Shown: positions 53,256-62,174, counted from the first letter of the stretch. The stretch is 64,000 bases of DNA from Saccharibacillus alkalitolerans (GCF_011090185.1 NZ_JAAFGS010000001.1:868001-932000); one strand, 5' to 3'. Numbers and translations are program-made. The notes: generated by a model from the sequence alone, not told the origin.

Positions 53256-54683
53256 CTATATGAGCTGATGCAGCAGAGAACGGGCGCCGGACTTTTCCAG
53301 TTCCCGGATATGCGCGTCCAGCCGCGCGGCGAGTCCGGGCACCTCGTTCAAATCGGTTCCCCACAGCGTTCGTTCGCTCAGGATATTTGCCGTGAACGTC
53401 TCCGGCTCCGACCCGGCCCGGTCGAAAGCGTCCATGACCGCCGCTTCGTCCCGCCTGAAAGCAAGGCCGCCGCGGTAGCTGTGGAGCAGGGCGGCGAAAG
53501 CCAGCGTCAGGCGCGGCGGCAGCTCGCCGCGCCGCCTCGCGTGGCGAAGCAGCACGGGAAGAAGCCTGGCTCTGAACTTCGATACGCTGTTGAGCGCGAT
53601 GGAGCGAAGTTCGTGCCGGATCGAAGGGTTGCGGAAGCGGTCGAGCACCGTCTGCGCGTACTGCCGCAGCTCCTCTTCCGGCTGATCGAGCGACGGAATC
53701 AGCTCCTGCTCGATCAACGAGCGAATGAAGGAGGAGAAGGCTTCGTCGTTCATGACGTCTTCGACCGTTTCGAGTCCCGCCAGCAGACCGAGCGGCACCA
53801 TCGCGGTGTGCGGGCCGTTGAGCAGATGCACTTTGCGCTGACGGTACGGCGTCATGTCGGAGGTGACGATGACGTTGAGTCCCGCCCGGGCCAGCGGCAG
53901 CTCGTCCTTCAACCGCTCCGGTCCTTCGATGACCCAGAGCAGGTAAGGCTCGGCCGTGACCGTAAGTTCGTCAAGGTAACCGAACCGCCGCTGCATTTCC
54001 TGCTCCCGTCCTTTCGGAAAACCCGGGACGATCCGGTCGACCAGACTGCAGCAGAACGTATTCTCCTCGTCCAGCCAACGCATGAAATCTTCGCCCAGCT
54101 TCCAGTCGACGGCATACCGCTTAACGATTTCAAGCAGTTTTTCTCCGTTGCGGTCGATCAGTTCGCAGGGAATGACGGTGAAGCCCGGCTTGCCCAACGC
54201 GTAGCGTCGGTGCAGGAGGGCGGTCAGCTTCGACGGAAAGCCTCCCGGCGGCTTATCGTCCGGGCGATCCTCGGGAGCATGGGCGATGCCGGCTTCCGTC
54301 GTGTTGGAGACGATAAAGCTCAAGCGATCGTCGTTCGCCAGCGCCAGGTACGCTTCGTAATCGTCGTACGGATTGACCAGCCGGCTGACGCTGGACACGA
54401 CTTCGGCCGAATCGATCGCTTTTCCGTCTTCGATGCCGTTCAGCAGCACCGTGAACAGCCGATCCTGCTCGGCAAAAGCCGGGTTGGTTTCTTCGGAGAT
54501 CGCCTGCACGATCACGGCGCTGCCTTCGAACAATCCGCGTTCGTTCATCTGCTGCAGCTGCCAGTCGACGAAGGCCCGCATAAAGTTGCCGCCTCCGAAC
54601 TGAATGACCTTTTCGGGAAACACGGGAAGGGCGGGTCTTGCGAGATCGTCAAGCGTTCCGCGCGACAATCGGGGGATGACCAT
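53256..54683 (-). CDS. uxaB: Tagaturonate reductase
   Basis: NAD-dependent reductase of 475 residues from the mannitol dehydrogenase family that reduces D-tagaturonate to D-altronate. The Rossmann entry VIQFGGGNFMRAFVD and the catalytic KVHLLNGPHTAM (Lys, Asn, His) are visible. UxaB rather than fructuronate reductase (UxuB) is called from the adjacent altronate dehydratase. AAAGGAG lies before the ATG. First gene of the unit; a lacI gene lies directly upstream on the same strand. Confidence 0.94.
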   Translation of the reverse strand: MVIPRLSRGTLDDLARPALPVFPEKVIQFGGGNFMRAFVDWQLQQMNERGLFEGSAVIVQAISEETNPAFAEQDRLFTVLLNGIEDGKAIDSAEVVSSVSRLVNPYDDYEAYLALANDDRLSFIVSNTTEAGIAHAPEDRPDDKPPGGFPSKLTALLHRRYALGKPGFTVIPCELIDRNGEKLLEIVKRYAVDWKLGEDFMRWLDEENTFCCSLVDRIVPGFPKGREQEMQRRFGYLDELTVTAEPYLLWVIEGPERLKDELPLARAGLNVIVTSDMTPYRQRKVHLLNGPHTAMVPLGLLAGLETVEDVMNDEAFSSFIRSLIEQELIPSLDQPEEELRQYAQTVLDRFRNPSIRHELRSIALNSVSKFRARLLPVLLRHARRRGELPPRLTLAFAALLHSYRGGLAFRRDEAAVMDAFDRAGSEPETFTANILSERTLWGTDLNEVPGLAARLDAHIRELEKSGARSLLHQLI

Positions 54684-54730
54684 GATTGTTCGCTCCTTTA
54701 CGATTTTTTTTGCGCTGCTTTCCTATTTTT

Positions 54731-54744
54731 TGCACACGTGAACA
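54731..54744. promoter_or_regulatory. Candidate LacI-type operator before uxaB
   Basis: TGCACACGTGAACA (reverse TGTTCACGTGTGCA) lies 48 bases upstream of uxaB. It matches the site at 55835-55848 at 11 of 14 positions, including TGTT, the central ACGT and the final CA. Confidence 0.45.
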
Positions 54745-54796
54745 TTTTGAGGCGAAGCGCCGCTTCCCCGAACGAAAGGAGGCGATGCCTCCCGCT

Positions 54797-55813
54797 TCAG
54801 CTTCGGCGGCTCTGCCCTCTAAGATCGGCGACGGACTCCCGGCGAACGAGCTCGCAGCCGATAAACCGCTGCTCGATCGGGGCGTCGGAGCGCTCCATCA
54901 GGCGCAGCAGCAGCTCGGTTCCTTCCCGGCCGATCCCGGCGACCGATTTGCGGACCGTTGTCAGGGGCGGATTGGTGTAGGCGGCGAACATCATGTCGTC
55001 GAACCCGATCAGCGACAGCTCGTCGGGTATGCGGACTCCGCGTTCGTAGCAGGCGTTCATCGCGCCGATCGCCATGTCGTCGTTGCAGCAGAAGACGGCC
55101 GTCGGCCGATCGTTCAGCGCAAGCAGTCCTTCCATGGCGGCGCGGCCGCTTTCGATGCTGTAGTCGCCCTGCGCGAAATAAAGCGGGTCCGGCGCCCGGC
55201 CGCGAGCCAGCAGGCCGTCGATGAATCCCTGCCTGCGCTCGTCGGCGGATTTGAATCCCTGCCTGCCTTCGATGATGGCAATTCGCCGATGCCCCATCTC
55301 GCAAGCGTGTTCGGCGGCCGCCCGGCCGCCCCGGCGGTCTTCGGAAGCGACGTTCGGAATCGAAGGATCGTCCAGCTGCCGGTTGAGCACAACCAGAGGA
55401 ATGCCTGCCGCCTTGGCGTGGTAAATGAAGCGGTTGTCCCGCTCGCTCTGGCTCATGATCAGCAGGCCGTCGAACCGGCGCGGATGAACGCTTTCGTAGC
55501 TGTCGACTTCGTCGATTCCGCTGACCGTCAGCATGTAATTCTCGTTCAGCGACTGACGGATTCCCTTCAGCGCGTCGACCAGGAAGCTGGACGACGTGCC
55601 CTGTTCGAGGCTGGAGAAGAACAGTCCGATCGTATTGGACTTCTTCGTAACGAGATTTTTGGCGCTGTAATTGGGCACGTAATTCATGTCGGCGGCGATC
55701 TTCGCGATCTTTTCCCGGGTTCCGGGCTTGATCAGCGCACTGCCGTTCAGCGCCCGCGAAACGGTGGTGTGGGAAACGCCCGCCGCCTTGGCGATGTCTT
55801 TGATCGTGATCAT
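54797..55813 (-). CDS. LacI-family regulator, probable repressor of uxaBAC
   Basis: Regulator of 338 residues. HTH and hinge MITIKDIAKAAGVSHTTVSR and ALNGSALIKPGTREKI, then a periplasmic-binding-like sensor (NTIGLFFSSLEQGTSSSF). ATG 55813 is preceded by GGGGAG at eight bases; the frame runs 32 codons further but lacks a site. It lies 113 bases upstream of uxaB on the same strand, with a palindromic site in each upstream region, so repression of itself and of uxaBAC by absence of a hexuronate signal is likely (inference). Confidence 0.92.
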   Translation of the reverse strand: MITIKDIAKAAGVSHTTVSRALNGSALIKPGTREKIAKIAADMNYVPNYSAKNLVTKKSNTIGLFFSSLEQGTSSSFLVDALKGIRQSLNENYMLTVSGIDEVDSYESVHPRRFDGLLIMSQSERDNRFIYHAKAAGIPLVVLNRQLDDPSIPNVASEDRRGGRAAAEHACEMGHRRIAIIEGRQGFKSADERRQGFIDGLLARGRAPDPLYFAQGDYSIESGRAAMEGLLALNDRPTAVFCCNDDMAIGAMNACYERGVRIPDELSLIGFDDMMFAAYTNPPLTTVRKSVAGIGREGTELLLRLMERSDAPIEQRFIGCELVRRESVADLRGQSRRS

Positions 55814-55834
55814 GGCTTCGCTCCCCGGCATAAA

Positions 55835-55848
55835 TGTTAACGTTTTCA
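55835..55848. promoter_or_regulatory. Operator or cre site before the first lacI gene
   Basis: TGTTAACGTTTTCA; its reverse complement TGAAAACGTTAACA fits the CcpA cre consensus TGWAANCGNTNWCA at every position. It lies 22 bases upstream of the lacI start. It may be a CcpA site, the operator of the LacI protein itself, or both. Confidence 0.6.
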
Positions 55849-55913
55849 TCATAATGGACATGGAAGTCTTTGTCAATCGTCGGCCCGGAAGAGAAAAGAA
55901 TCTGTACAAGGCT

Positions 55914-55929
55914 TATAACACGTGTTATA
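55914..55929. promoter_or_regulatory. 16-bp palindromic operator before the second lacI gene
   Basis: Perfect palindrome TATAACACGTGTTATA, placed over the spacer and -10 of a promoter TGTACA (55903-55908) - 17 bases - TATAGT (55926-55931). The identical 16 bases recur at 57086-57101. LacI-type repressors bind palindromes with a central CG. Confidence 0.88.
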
Positions 55930-55949
55930 GTCGTCCCGAGGTGCTGCCT

Positions 55950-56987
55950 ATGAATAAAAAAAGAGTCACGAGCCAGGACGTGGCCAAGCACGCGGGCGTA
56001 TCCCGAAGCGTAGTGTCCGCGGTATTGAACGGGACTCCGGGCATCGGAGTCAGCGCGCAGACCCGCGAAGCCGTGCTGGCGTCGATCGAGGCGCTGCATT
56101 ACCAGGTGGACGCGCAGGCGCGCAGCATGAAGACCGGCCGCAGCATGACGCTGGCCGCTTTCGGCGATACCGCGCATCCGCTGTTCATGCGTTTGCTCGA
56201 AGGCATGCAGCGGGCGGGAGAGGCGGCCGGCTACCATCTGCTGCTCTGCTCGCCGGGAGAAAGGGAAGAAGCGCAGTCGCGGAGGAAGCTGCTGGATCTG
56301 TACCGGCAGCGGCGAATCGACGGCATCGTTACGCTCGACGATACGAACTATGCGGACGAGGACTGGGCGGGGGAAGTGCGAAAGGCCGGCGTTCCGTACG
56401 TGTCGGTGGAGGGCTATGCCGAAGCCGAAGGCGTGGTCTCGGTGCAGGCCGATTATGCGGGAAGCATGAAGACCGCGCTGGATTACTTGACGAAGAAGAT
56501 GCCCGAGGGTGCCGGGGCTCCCGAATATGCCGAGGTGCGAAGCACCTCCTGGGACGAAGAGACCAACTGGGCGGAACTTCAACGGAAGCGCGGCTATCTC
56601 GAATGGTGCGAAGAGCGCGCACTTGAGCCGCGTGTCACGAATTTGCTCCAGCACGAAGGGAGCGTCGATTGGGACGGATGGTTGGGGAACCGATCTGGTT
56701 CGTCCCCGCTGCCTCTGCTGGTCAATTGGTCGAGCGCCGTCCCCGACCTTTACCGCGCGGCACGCCGATTCGGTCTGGAGATCGGCGAAGAACTGCGAGT
56801 CATGTCGGCGGACAATACGATCGGCGGAGACCGCCTGAGCGTGCCGACGCTGAGCTGCATGGAGATTCCGTACGCCGAGATGGGCAGGGCGGCGGTAGAG
56901 CGGCTGCTGCGGCAGATCGAAGGAGGCGCCGGCGAGCCCGCGAAGACCCGTCTGCCCGCGATCTTGAAGCCCGGAGAAAGCGCGTAA
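55950..56987 (+). CDS. LacI-family regulator, probable repressor of the adjacent GH38 gene
   Basis: Regulator of 345 residues. The HTH VTSQDVAKHAGVSRSVVSAV and hinge VLNGTPGIGVSAQTREAV are clear, followed by a sensor domain (SMTLAAFGDTAHPLFMRLLE). ATG 55950 with GAGGTG upstream is used although the frame is open 88 codons earlier, overlapping the other lacI gene divergently. It lies 129 bases before the second GH38 gene on the same strand. An identical palindrome precedes both, so autoregulation and control of the mannosidase are strongly suggested. Confidence 0.93.
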   Translation: MNKKRVTSQDVAKHAGVSRSVVSAVLNGTPGIGVSAQTREAVLASIEALHYQVDAQARSMKTGRSMTLAAFGDTAHPLFMRLLEGMQRAGEAAGYHLLLCSPGEREEAQSRRKLLDLYRQRRIDGIVTLDDTNYADEDWAGEVRKAGVPYVSVEGYAEAEGVVSVQADYAGSMKTALDYLTKKMPEGAGAPEYAEVRSTSWDEETNWAELQRKRGYLEWCEERALEPRVTNLLQHEGSVDWDGWLGNRSGSSPLPLLVNWSSAVPDLYRAARRFGLEIGEELRVMSADNTIGGDRLSVPTLSCMEIPYAEMGRAAVERLLRQIEGGAGEPAKTRLPAILKPGESA

Positions 56988-57085
56988 AGGCAGGAGCCGA
57001 AAAAAAGCGAAAGCAAACAAACGAAAAGGAAACAAGCGAAAAGGAAGTAAGCGGAAGAGTTCGAAATCCGCTTTTTCTTTTCGGA

Positions 57086-57101
57086 TATAACACGTGTTAT
57101 A
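57086..57101. promoter_or_regulatory. 16-bp palindromic operator before the second GH38 gene
   Basis: TATAACACGTGTTATA, identical to 55914-55929. It ends three bases before AGGAGG and 15 bases before the GH38 start, so bound repressor would block initiation or elongation. TATAAA inside its right end could be a -10 element. Confidence 0.88.
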
Positions 57102-57116
57102 AAAGGAGGAAGAATC

Positions 57117-60100
57117 ATGTTCCAAACGGAAGAAAAGCTTGCCGCGCGCATTGCCGAACTGGAGCCTTACCGGTACCGCGACGCCGTACGATTGGATGAA
57201 TGGCTGGGATTGGAGGACGAAGCCGGGGAGAACGGCGCTTATCCGCCCGCGTTCGCGGACCTGACAGGTGAGGAGGCCGAGGCGGCGAAGACTTACCGAA
57301 TCGGCGACAGCTGGACCGGACGCGACCGTTACCTCTGGCTGTATCGGCAGGCGGAAGTGCCTTCCGGATGGGCGGGCCGAAACATCGTCGGCCGATTCGA
57401 CTTCGGACGTACGGGCGATTTCTACAACAGCGGATTCGAAGCGCTGCTATTCGTGGACGGCCGTCCTTATCAAGGCGTGGACTCCAATCATCAGGAAGTC
57501 TTTCTGGCAGAAGGCACAGCGGGCGGAACGCTGGAGCTGGCTTTCAGGCTGTGGTCCGGGCTGGAAGGCGGCGGCCGGCCGCTTCCGCAGGAACATCGGC
57601 TTAGGCTGGCCGAGCTGGCTTGGCTCGATCCCGATGCCGACGACCTCTATTATACGGCGCGAGCCGTGCTAGGCGTCTTCGATCAGCTGCCGGCGAGCGA
57701 AGCGCTGAAGCCCGAGCTGCTGGCGCTGCTGAACGGAACGTTCAGGCTGCTCGATTGGTCGAAGCCGGGCAGCGAAGCTTTTTACGCAAGCGTGCGCGAA
57801 GCAAGGGTACGGCTGCGGGAACGGCTGAGCGGCATGCGGCGCGAGCATCCCGTAACGGTGACGGCCGTGGGACATACGCATATCGACGTAGCCTGGCTGT
57901 GGCGGCTGACCCATACCCGGGAAAAGGCGGCCCGATCCTTTTCGACCGTGCTCCGGTTGATGGAACAGTTTCCGGAGTACGTCTTTTTGCAGACCCAGCC
58001 GCAGCTGTACGAATATATTCGGCGCGACTATCCCGAGCTGTACGAACGCATCGCCGAACGGGTACAAGAAGGACGCTGGGAGGCCGGCGGCGCCATGTGG
58101 CTGGAAGCGGACTGCAATCTGCCGAGCGGGGAATCTCTGGTGCGGCAGATTCTGCACGGCACCCGCTTTTTCCGGGAAGCGTTCGGAACGGAGTGCACGC
58201 ATCTGTGGCTGCCCGACGTGTTCGGATACAGCTGGGCGCTGCCGCAGATTTTGCGCAAGTCCGGGATCGAGACGTTCATGACGACCAAGATCGGCTGGAA
58301 CAAGTATAACCGGATGCCGCACGACACGTTTTACTGGAAAGGGATCGACGGCAGCGAGGTGCTGACGCACTTCATCACGACGCCGGCGCGGGCGAATTCG
58401 CCGGGCTATACGTACAACGGCGTGATCGAAGCGTTTTCCGTGCAGGGAATCTGGGACGGATACCGCGATAAACGGCTGAACCGCGAACTGCTGCTGGCTT
58501 ACGGCTACGGCGACGGGGGAGGGGGCGTTACGCGCGACATGCTGGAGATGCGGCGGCGTCTGGACGATCTGCCCGGCGTGCCGAACGTCAAGCCGGGACG
58601 GGCCGACGATTATTTCAAGCGCTTAAGCGAAACGATCCGAAACGCGGACGAATACGTGCACAAATGGGACGGCGAGCTGTATCTGGAGACGCACCGGGGA
58701 ACGTATACAAGCCAGGCGCATACCAAGCGAATGAACCGGAAGCTGGAGCTGCTGTACCGCGAAGCGGAATGGCTGCAGGTGCTGTCGGCCGCGGAAAAAG
58801 GCGATTTCGGCGCTTACCCGGCCGACGAGCTGCGCGAAGGCTGGAAAATCCTGCTCCGCAACCAGTTTCACGATATCATTCCGGGTTCGGCGATCCGCGA
58901 GGTATACGAAGATGCCGGACTCGAATACGAGCAGGCGGAAAAGATCGGACGAACGATCGCGGAACAAGCGGCTTCGGAACTGGTCGGTTTGCTTGGCGGC
59001 GGGCAAGCCGCGGACGGCGCAACCCCGGCAGGCTCCGAGGAGAGGACCTCGCGAGAAACGGAGGAAAGCTTCAGCGTATTCAACGGAGCCTTTTTCGGCG
59101 GAAGCAGGCTGGTCGAGGCGGAAAGCGCCGACGGGGAGGCGAAAGATTGGCGGGACGCGCAGGGCCGCTCTCTGATCGCCCAGCGCATCGGCGCGCGAAG
59201 CTGGCTGGTGGAGACGGCCGACCTGCCGATGCTCGGTTCGGCTTCGCTTCGCGCTTATCCGGCGGATTCGGGGCAGAGTCTCCCCAAGACGCCGAACGAA
59301 CCGTTTGCCTGGGACGGCACCCGGCTGACGACGCCTTTTTACGAGCTGGAATGGAACGGCTGCGGCCAGCTGAGCCGGATCTACGATCGGGAAGCGGAAC
59401 GCGAAGTGCTGGCGGAAGGCGAATGCGGCAGTCGGCTGCAGGTGTTCGAAGACAAGCCGCTGGAATACGACGCCTGGAATATCGACTTGTACTACGGGGA
59501 GAAAATGCGAGAGATCACGGAATTGACCTCGATGGAGCTGACGGCGGACGGTCCGCTGTTCGCCGCCCTGCGGCTGACCTGGCGGTATATGGACTCTGCC
59601 GTCGTGCAGGACGTTCGCGTATACGCGGGCAGCCGCCGGATCGACTTCGAGACCGCCGTCGATTGGCACGAACGGCATCAGCTGCTGAAGGTCGCTTTCC
59701 CGGTCGCCGTTCGCGCTGTCGAAGCGACGTACGATATTCAGTTCGGCAACGTGAAGCGCCCCACCCATTGGAATACGAGCTGGGATTACGCCCGCTTCGA
59801 GACGGTCGGCCATCAATGGGCGGATCTGTCCGAGCGGGGATACGGCGTCAGCCTGCTGAACGACTGCAAATACGGATACGACATCAAAGAAAACGTTATG
59901 CGGCTGACGCTGATCAAGTCCGCGACCGATCCCGATTGGGACGCCGATCAAGGCGAACACCGGTTTACGTATTCGCTTCTCCCGCACGTCGGGGACTGGG
60001 CGGAAGGGCGGACGGCGGAGGAAGCCTGGATGCTCAACAATCCGCTGCGCGCGGTTCCGGGCTTGCATGCCGGAGGAGAGGGCCGATCGTTAATCCGGAC

Positions 60101-60362
60101 GGATTCGGATGCTCTGGCCGTCGACGCGGTCAAAGGGGCGGAGGACGGCGACGGGTTCATCGTGCGGCTGCACGAATATACGGGACGCCGCGTTCGCGCC
60201 CGCCTCGCCAGCGATTACGGCGTCCGTTCGTGGCAGCTGTGCGATCTGATGGAACGCCCTCTGGAAGAAGAGCGCGAAGACGCCTTCGCGGACTGCGACT
60301 TCAAGCCTTACGAGATTCTTACTCTGAGGGTGCGGCTGGCCGATCGAAAGCAGACTCGCTGA
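57117..60362 (+). CDS. GH38 alpha-mannosidase (second copy)
   Basis: Cytoplasmic alpha-mannosidase of 1081 residues. Zinc motif GHTHIDVAWLW near residue 252, nucleophile block MWLEADCN with Asp about 332, LPDVFGYSWALPQI and the glycine-rich AYGYGDGGGG are all present. It is a close paralogue of 8707-12030: the proteins start MFQTEEKL and MFKTEEKL and share long identical blocks near THWNTSWDYARFETVGHQWA. The main differences lie in the loop after FITTP (bases ~58380-58440) and in the linker before the beta-domains. AAGGAGG precedes the ATG. Its last 44 bases overlap the convergent AraC gene. Confidence 0.95.
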   Translation: MFQTEEKLAARIAELEPYRYRDAVRLDEWLGLEDEAGENGAYPPAFADLTGEEAEAAKTYRIGDSWTGRDRYLWLYRQAEVPSGWAGRNIVGRFDFGRTGDFYNSGFEALLFVDGRPYQGVDSNHQEVFLAEGTAGGTLELAFRLWSGLEGGGRPLPQEHRLRLAELAWLDPDADDLYYTARAVLGVFDQLPASEALKPELLALLNGTFRLLDWSKPGSEAFYASVREARVRLRERLSGMRREHPVTVTAVGHTHIDVAWLWRLTHTREKAARSFSTVLRLMEQFPEYVFLQTQPQLYEYIRRDYPELYERIAERVQEGRWEAGGAMWLEADCNLPSGESLVRQILHGTRFFREAFGTECTHLWLPDVFGYSWALPQILRKSGIETFMTTKIGWNKYNRMPHDTFYWKGIDGSEVLTHFITTPARANSPGYTYNGVIEAFSVQGIWDGYRDKRLNRELLLAYGYGDGGGGVTRDMLEMRRRLDDLPGVPNVKPGRADDYFKRLSETIRNADEYVHKWDGELYLETHRGTYTSQAHTKRMNRKLELLYREAEWLQVLSAAEKGDFGAYPADELREGWKILLRNQFHDIIPGSAIREVYEDAGLEYEQAEKIGRTIAEQAASELVGLLGGGQAADGATPAGSEERTSRETEESFSVFNGAFFGGSRLVEAESADGEAKDWRDAQGRSLIAQRIGARSWLVETADLPMLGSASLRAYPADSGQSLPKTPNEPFAWDGTRLTTPFYELEWNGCGQLSRIYDREAEREVLAEGECGSRLQVFEDKPLEYDAWNIDLYYGEKMREITELTSMELTADGPLFAALRLTWRYMDSAVVQDVRVYAGSRRIDFETAVDWHERHQLLKVAFPVAVRAVEATYDIQFGNVKRPTHWNTSWDYARFETVGHQWADLSERGYGVSLLNDCKYGYDIKENVMRLTLIKSATDPDWDADQGEHRFTYSLLPHVGDWAEGRTAEEAWMLNNPLRAVPGLHAGGEGRSLIRTDSDALAVDAVKGAEDGDGFIVRLHEYTGRRVRARLASDYGVRSWQLCDLMERPLEEEREDAFADCDFKPYEILTLRVRLADRKQTR

Positions 60363-61224
60363 GCGTTCCGCCCAGCTTGCGGTAAGTTCTCGGAGACATG
60401 CCGGACAGCCGTTTGAACATTTTGCCGAAGTGGGAAAAGTTGTCGAAGCCCGCCAGCTCCGATACGCTCGTGACGCTGAGATCGGTTTCCCGCAGCAGCC
60501 GCTGGGCTTCCCGGACGCGCGTGATATTGACATATTCGGCAAAGCCGAAGCCGGTGACGTCCTTGAACGTGCGGCTGAGATGGCTGCGGCTGATATAAAA
60601 GCGCTTGGACAGTTCGTCCAGCTCCAGCGGCTCGGCGTAATGGGCGTTGATGTATCGGACCGCGTCGGATACTTTGCGCTGAACGGGCGTCGGTTCGGGC
60701 AGGGAAACGGGACCGCGGCGAAGGAAGCAGCGGGCCGTAAGCAGCAGCAGTTCGCCGGCCATATGACGCATGCGCAGCCGATAGCCCGGCGGACGTTCGT
60801 GCAGCTCGGCGAGCAGGGAGGTCAGCAGTTCTTCCGCGCGCAGCCGTTCCTGCAGATTGGGACGGATCAGCGGACTGCCCTGCGTGAACGGCGCCAGCAG
60901 CAGATCGCGTTCCTCCGAAGGGAGTTCGGCGAAATATTCCGGCGAAAAGTACAGCACGATCCGTTCATGATCGGGAACGCCGGAATCGCCGCTTTTGTGC
61001 AGCTCGTTCGAATCGATCAGCACCAGGTCGCCGGCCTGGACGCGGTAGACGCTGTCCTTGATGAAATAACGGCGTTCGCCGCTGAATAAGTAATACAGCT
61101 CGTAATCGCGGTGATAATGGTTTTCCGCCATCGAAAAGTGTCCGCTTCGCCGATCGAATTCGGTTCGAAGCGGGTCTTTCGGCGCGCCGTAATGCAGCGT
61201 GTCGGGAATGTGCCGCAGCGTCAT
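60319..61224 (-). CDS. AraC-family regulator with cupin-like sensor
   Basis: Regulator of 301 residues. Cupin-type sensor with HYHRDYELYYLFSGERRYFI and AGDLVLIDSNELHKSG, then the double HTH (LDELSKRFYISRSHLSRTFK; ELAGFDNFSHFGKMFKRLSG). ATG 61224 has AAGGAGG at six bases; a GTG one codon earlier is less likely. Divergent from the acetylesterase, which it probably controls; its 3' end overlaps the GH38 gene tail to tail. Confidence 0.92.
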   Translation of the reverse strand: MTLRHIPDTLHYGAPKDPLRTEFDRRSGHFSMAENHYHRDYELYYLFSGERRYFIKDSVYRVQAGDLVLIDSNELHKSGDSGVPDHERIVLYFSPEYFAELPSEERDLLLAPFTQGSPLIRPNLQERLRAEELLTSLLAELHERPPGYRLRMRHMAGELLLLTARCFLRRGPVSLPEPTPVQRKVSDAVRYINAHYAEPLELDELSKRFYISRSHLSRTFKDVTGFGFAEYVNITRVREAQRLLRETDLSVTSVSELAGFDNFSHFGKMFKRLSGMSPRTYRKLGGTLSESAFDRPAAPSE

Positions 61225-61246
61225 CACGTTCCTCCTTATAGGCGAT

Positions 61247-61305
61247 CGCTTATTTCTTCCATTTTAACAAAAAAAGCGGGGTTACCGTCAAGAAAGCGCT
61301 TATTT
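61247..61305. repeat. Direct repeat pair in the araC/acetylesterase intergenic region
   Basis: CGCTTATTT occurs at 61247-61255 and 61297-61305, exactly 50 bases apart. AraC-type proteins bind direct repeats on one helix face, so these are candidate half-sites. The right copy lies in AGAAAGCGCTTATT, which is also cre-like (11 of 14). Confidence 0.45.
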
Positions 61306-61383
61306 GCGGAGAAAACGCCGCCGTATGCCGCTAGTCTGATGGGAGATCGTACCGAGAAGAAAAAGGAAAAAGGAGGCGTTTGC

Positions 61384-62094
61384 ATGAACACGTTCTATCT
61401 GGCGGGCGATTCCACGATGGCGGATTATCCGGCGGATCGCGCCCCGATGCAGGGCTGGGGTCGCGCCTTGATCCGCTTTTTGCCGGCCGGCTTCAAAGTT
61501 GTCAACGAGGCGATGTGCGGGCGGAGCAGCAGAAGCTTTATGGAAGAGGGGCGGCTGGATCGCATTTTGCGGACGATCGGCGAAGGCGATTACCTGCTGA
61601 TCCAGTTCGGGCATAACGACGAAAAAGACGATCCCGACCGGCATACGAGTCCCTGGAGCAGCTACGCGGAATGCCTGCTGCGCTATATCGACGGGGCGAG
61701 GACAAGAGGCGCGCGGCCGATCCTGATCACCCCGCTGTGCCGCCGGCATTTCGACGCGGACGGGCTGCTGAAGCCCACGCACGGAGACTATCCCCGGGCG
61801 ATGGAAGCGCTGGCGGTCCGGGAGGGCGTACCGTTGATCGATCTGACGAGCCGCAGCGCGGCCGCTTACAAGGAAATGGGCGACCGGCGCTCCAGGGATT
61901 GGTTCACGCAGCTCGCGCCGGGCGAGCATCCCAATTACCCGGAAGGCATCGAAGACGATACGCATCTGAACGAACGGGGAGCGGAAGCGGCGGCGGAACT
62001 GGTCGCGGACGGACTGCGGACGATCGGCATTCCGGGCATCCGGGCGAAAGCGGCCGATTTTGCCGGCGGGCGGGAAACGGCGAATGAGCGGTGA
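61384..62094 (+). CDS. Rhamnogalacturonan acetylesterase-like SGNH hydrolase (CE12)
   Basis: Esterase of 236 residues, no signal peptide. SGNH blocks are visible: FYLAGDSTMADY with nucleophile Ser10, the Gly block in NEAMCGRSSRSF, QFGHNDEKDDP with Asn, and EDDTHLNERGA with Asp191 and His194 in the DxxH arrangement. This matches CE12 enzymes such as Bacillus YesT/RhgT, which deacetylate pectic oligosaccharides inside the cell. AAGGAGG lies eight bases before the ATG. Divergent from an AraC gene. Confidence 0.92.
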   Translation: MNTFYLAGDSTMADYPADRAPMQGWGRALIRFLPAGFKVVNEAMCGRSSRSFMEEGRLDRILRTIGEGDYLLIQFGHNDEKDDPDRHTSPWSSYAECLLRYIDGARTRGARPILITPLCRRHFDADGLLKPTHGDYPRAMEALAVREGVPLIDLTSRSAAAYKEMGDRRSRDWFTQLAPGEHPNYPEGIEDDTHLNERGAEAAAELVADGLRTIGIPGIRAKAADFAGGRETANER

Positions 62095-62146
62095 GGCCGA
62101 CTGTTCGCGCCCAGCTCTTTCGATCGACATGTCGGACAGCCGTAAA

Positions 62147-62174
62147 GAAGCCCGCTCTCGGGAGAGCGGGCTTC
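62147..62174. terminator. Hairpin between the acetylesterase and SunI-like genes
   Basis: Near-perfect stem GAAGCCCGCTCTC / GAGAGCGGGCTTC between convergent genes. No clear T-tract follows on either strand, so termination strength is doubtful. Confidence 0.5.
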
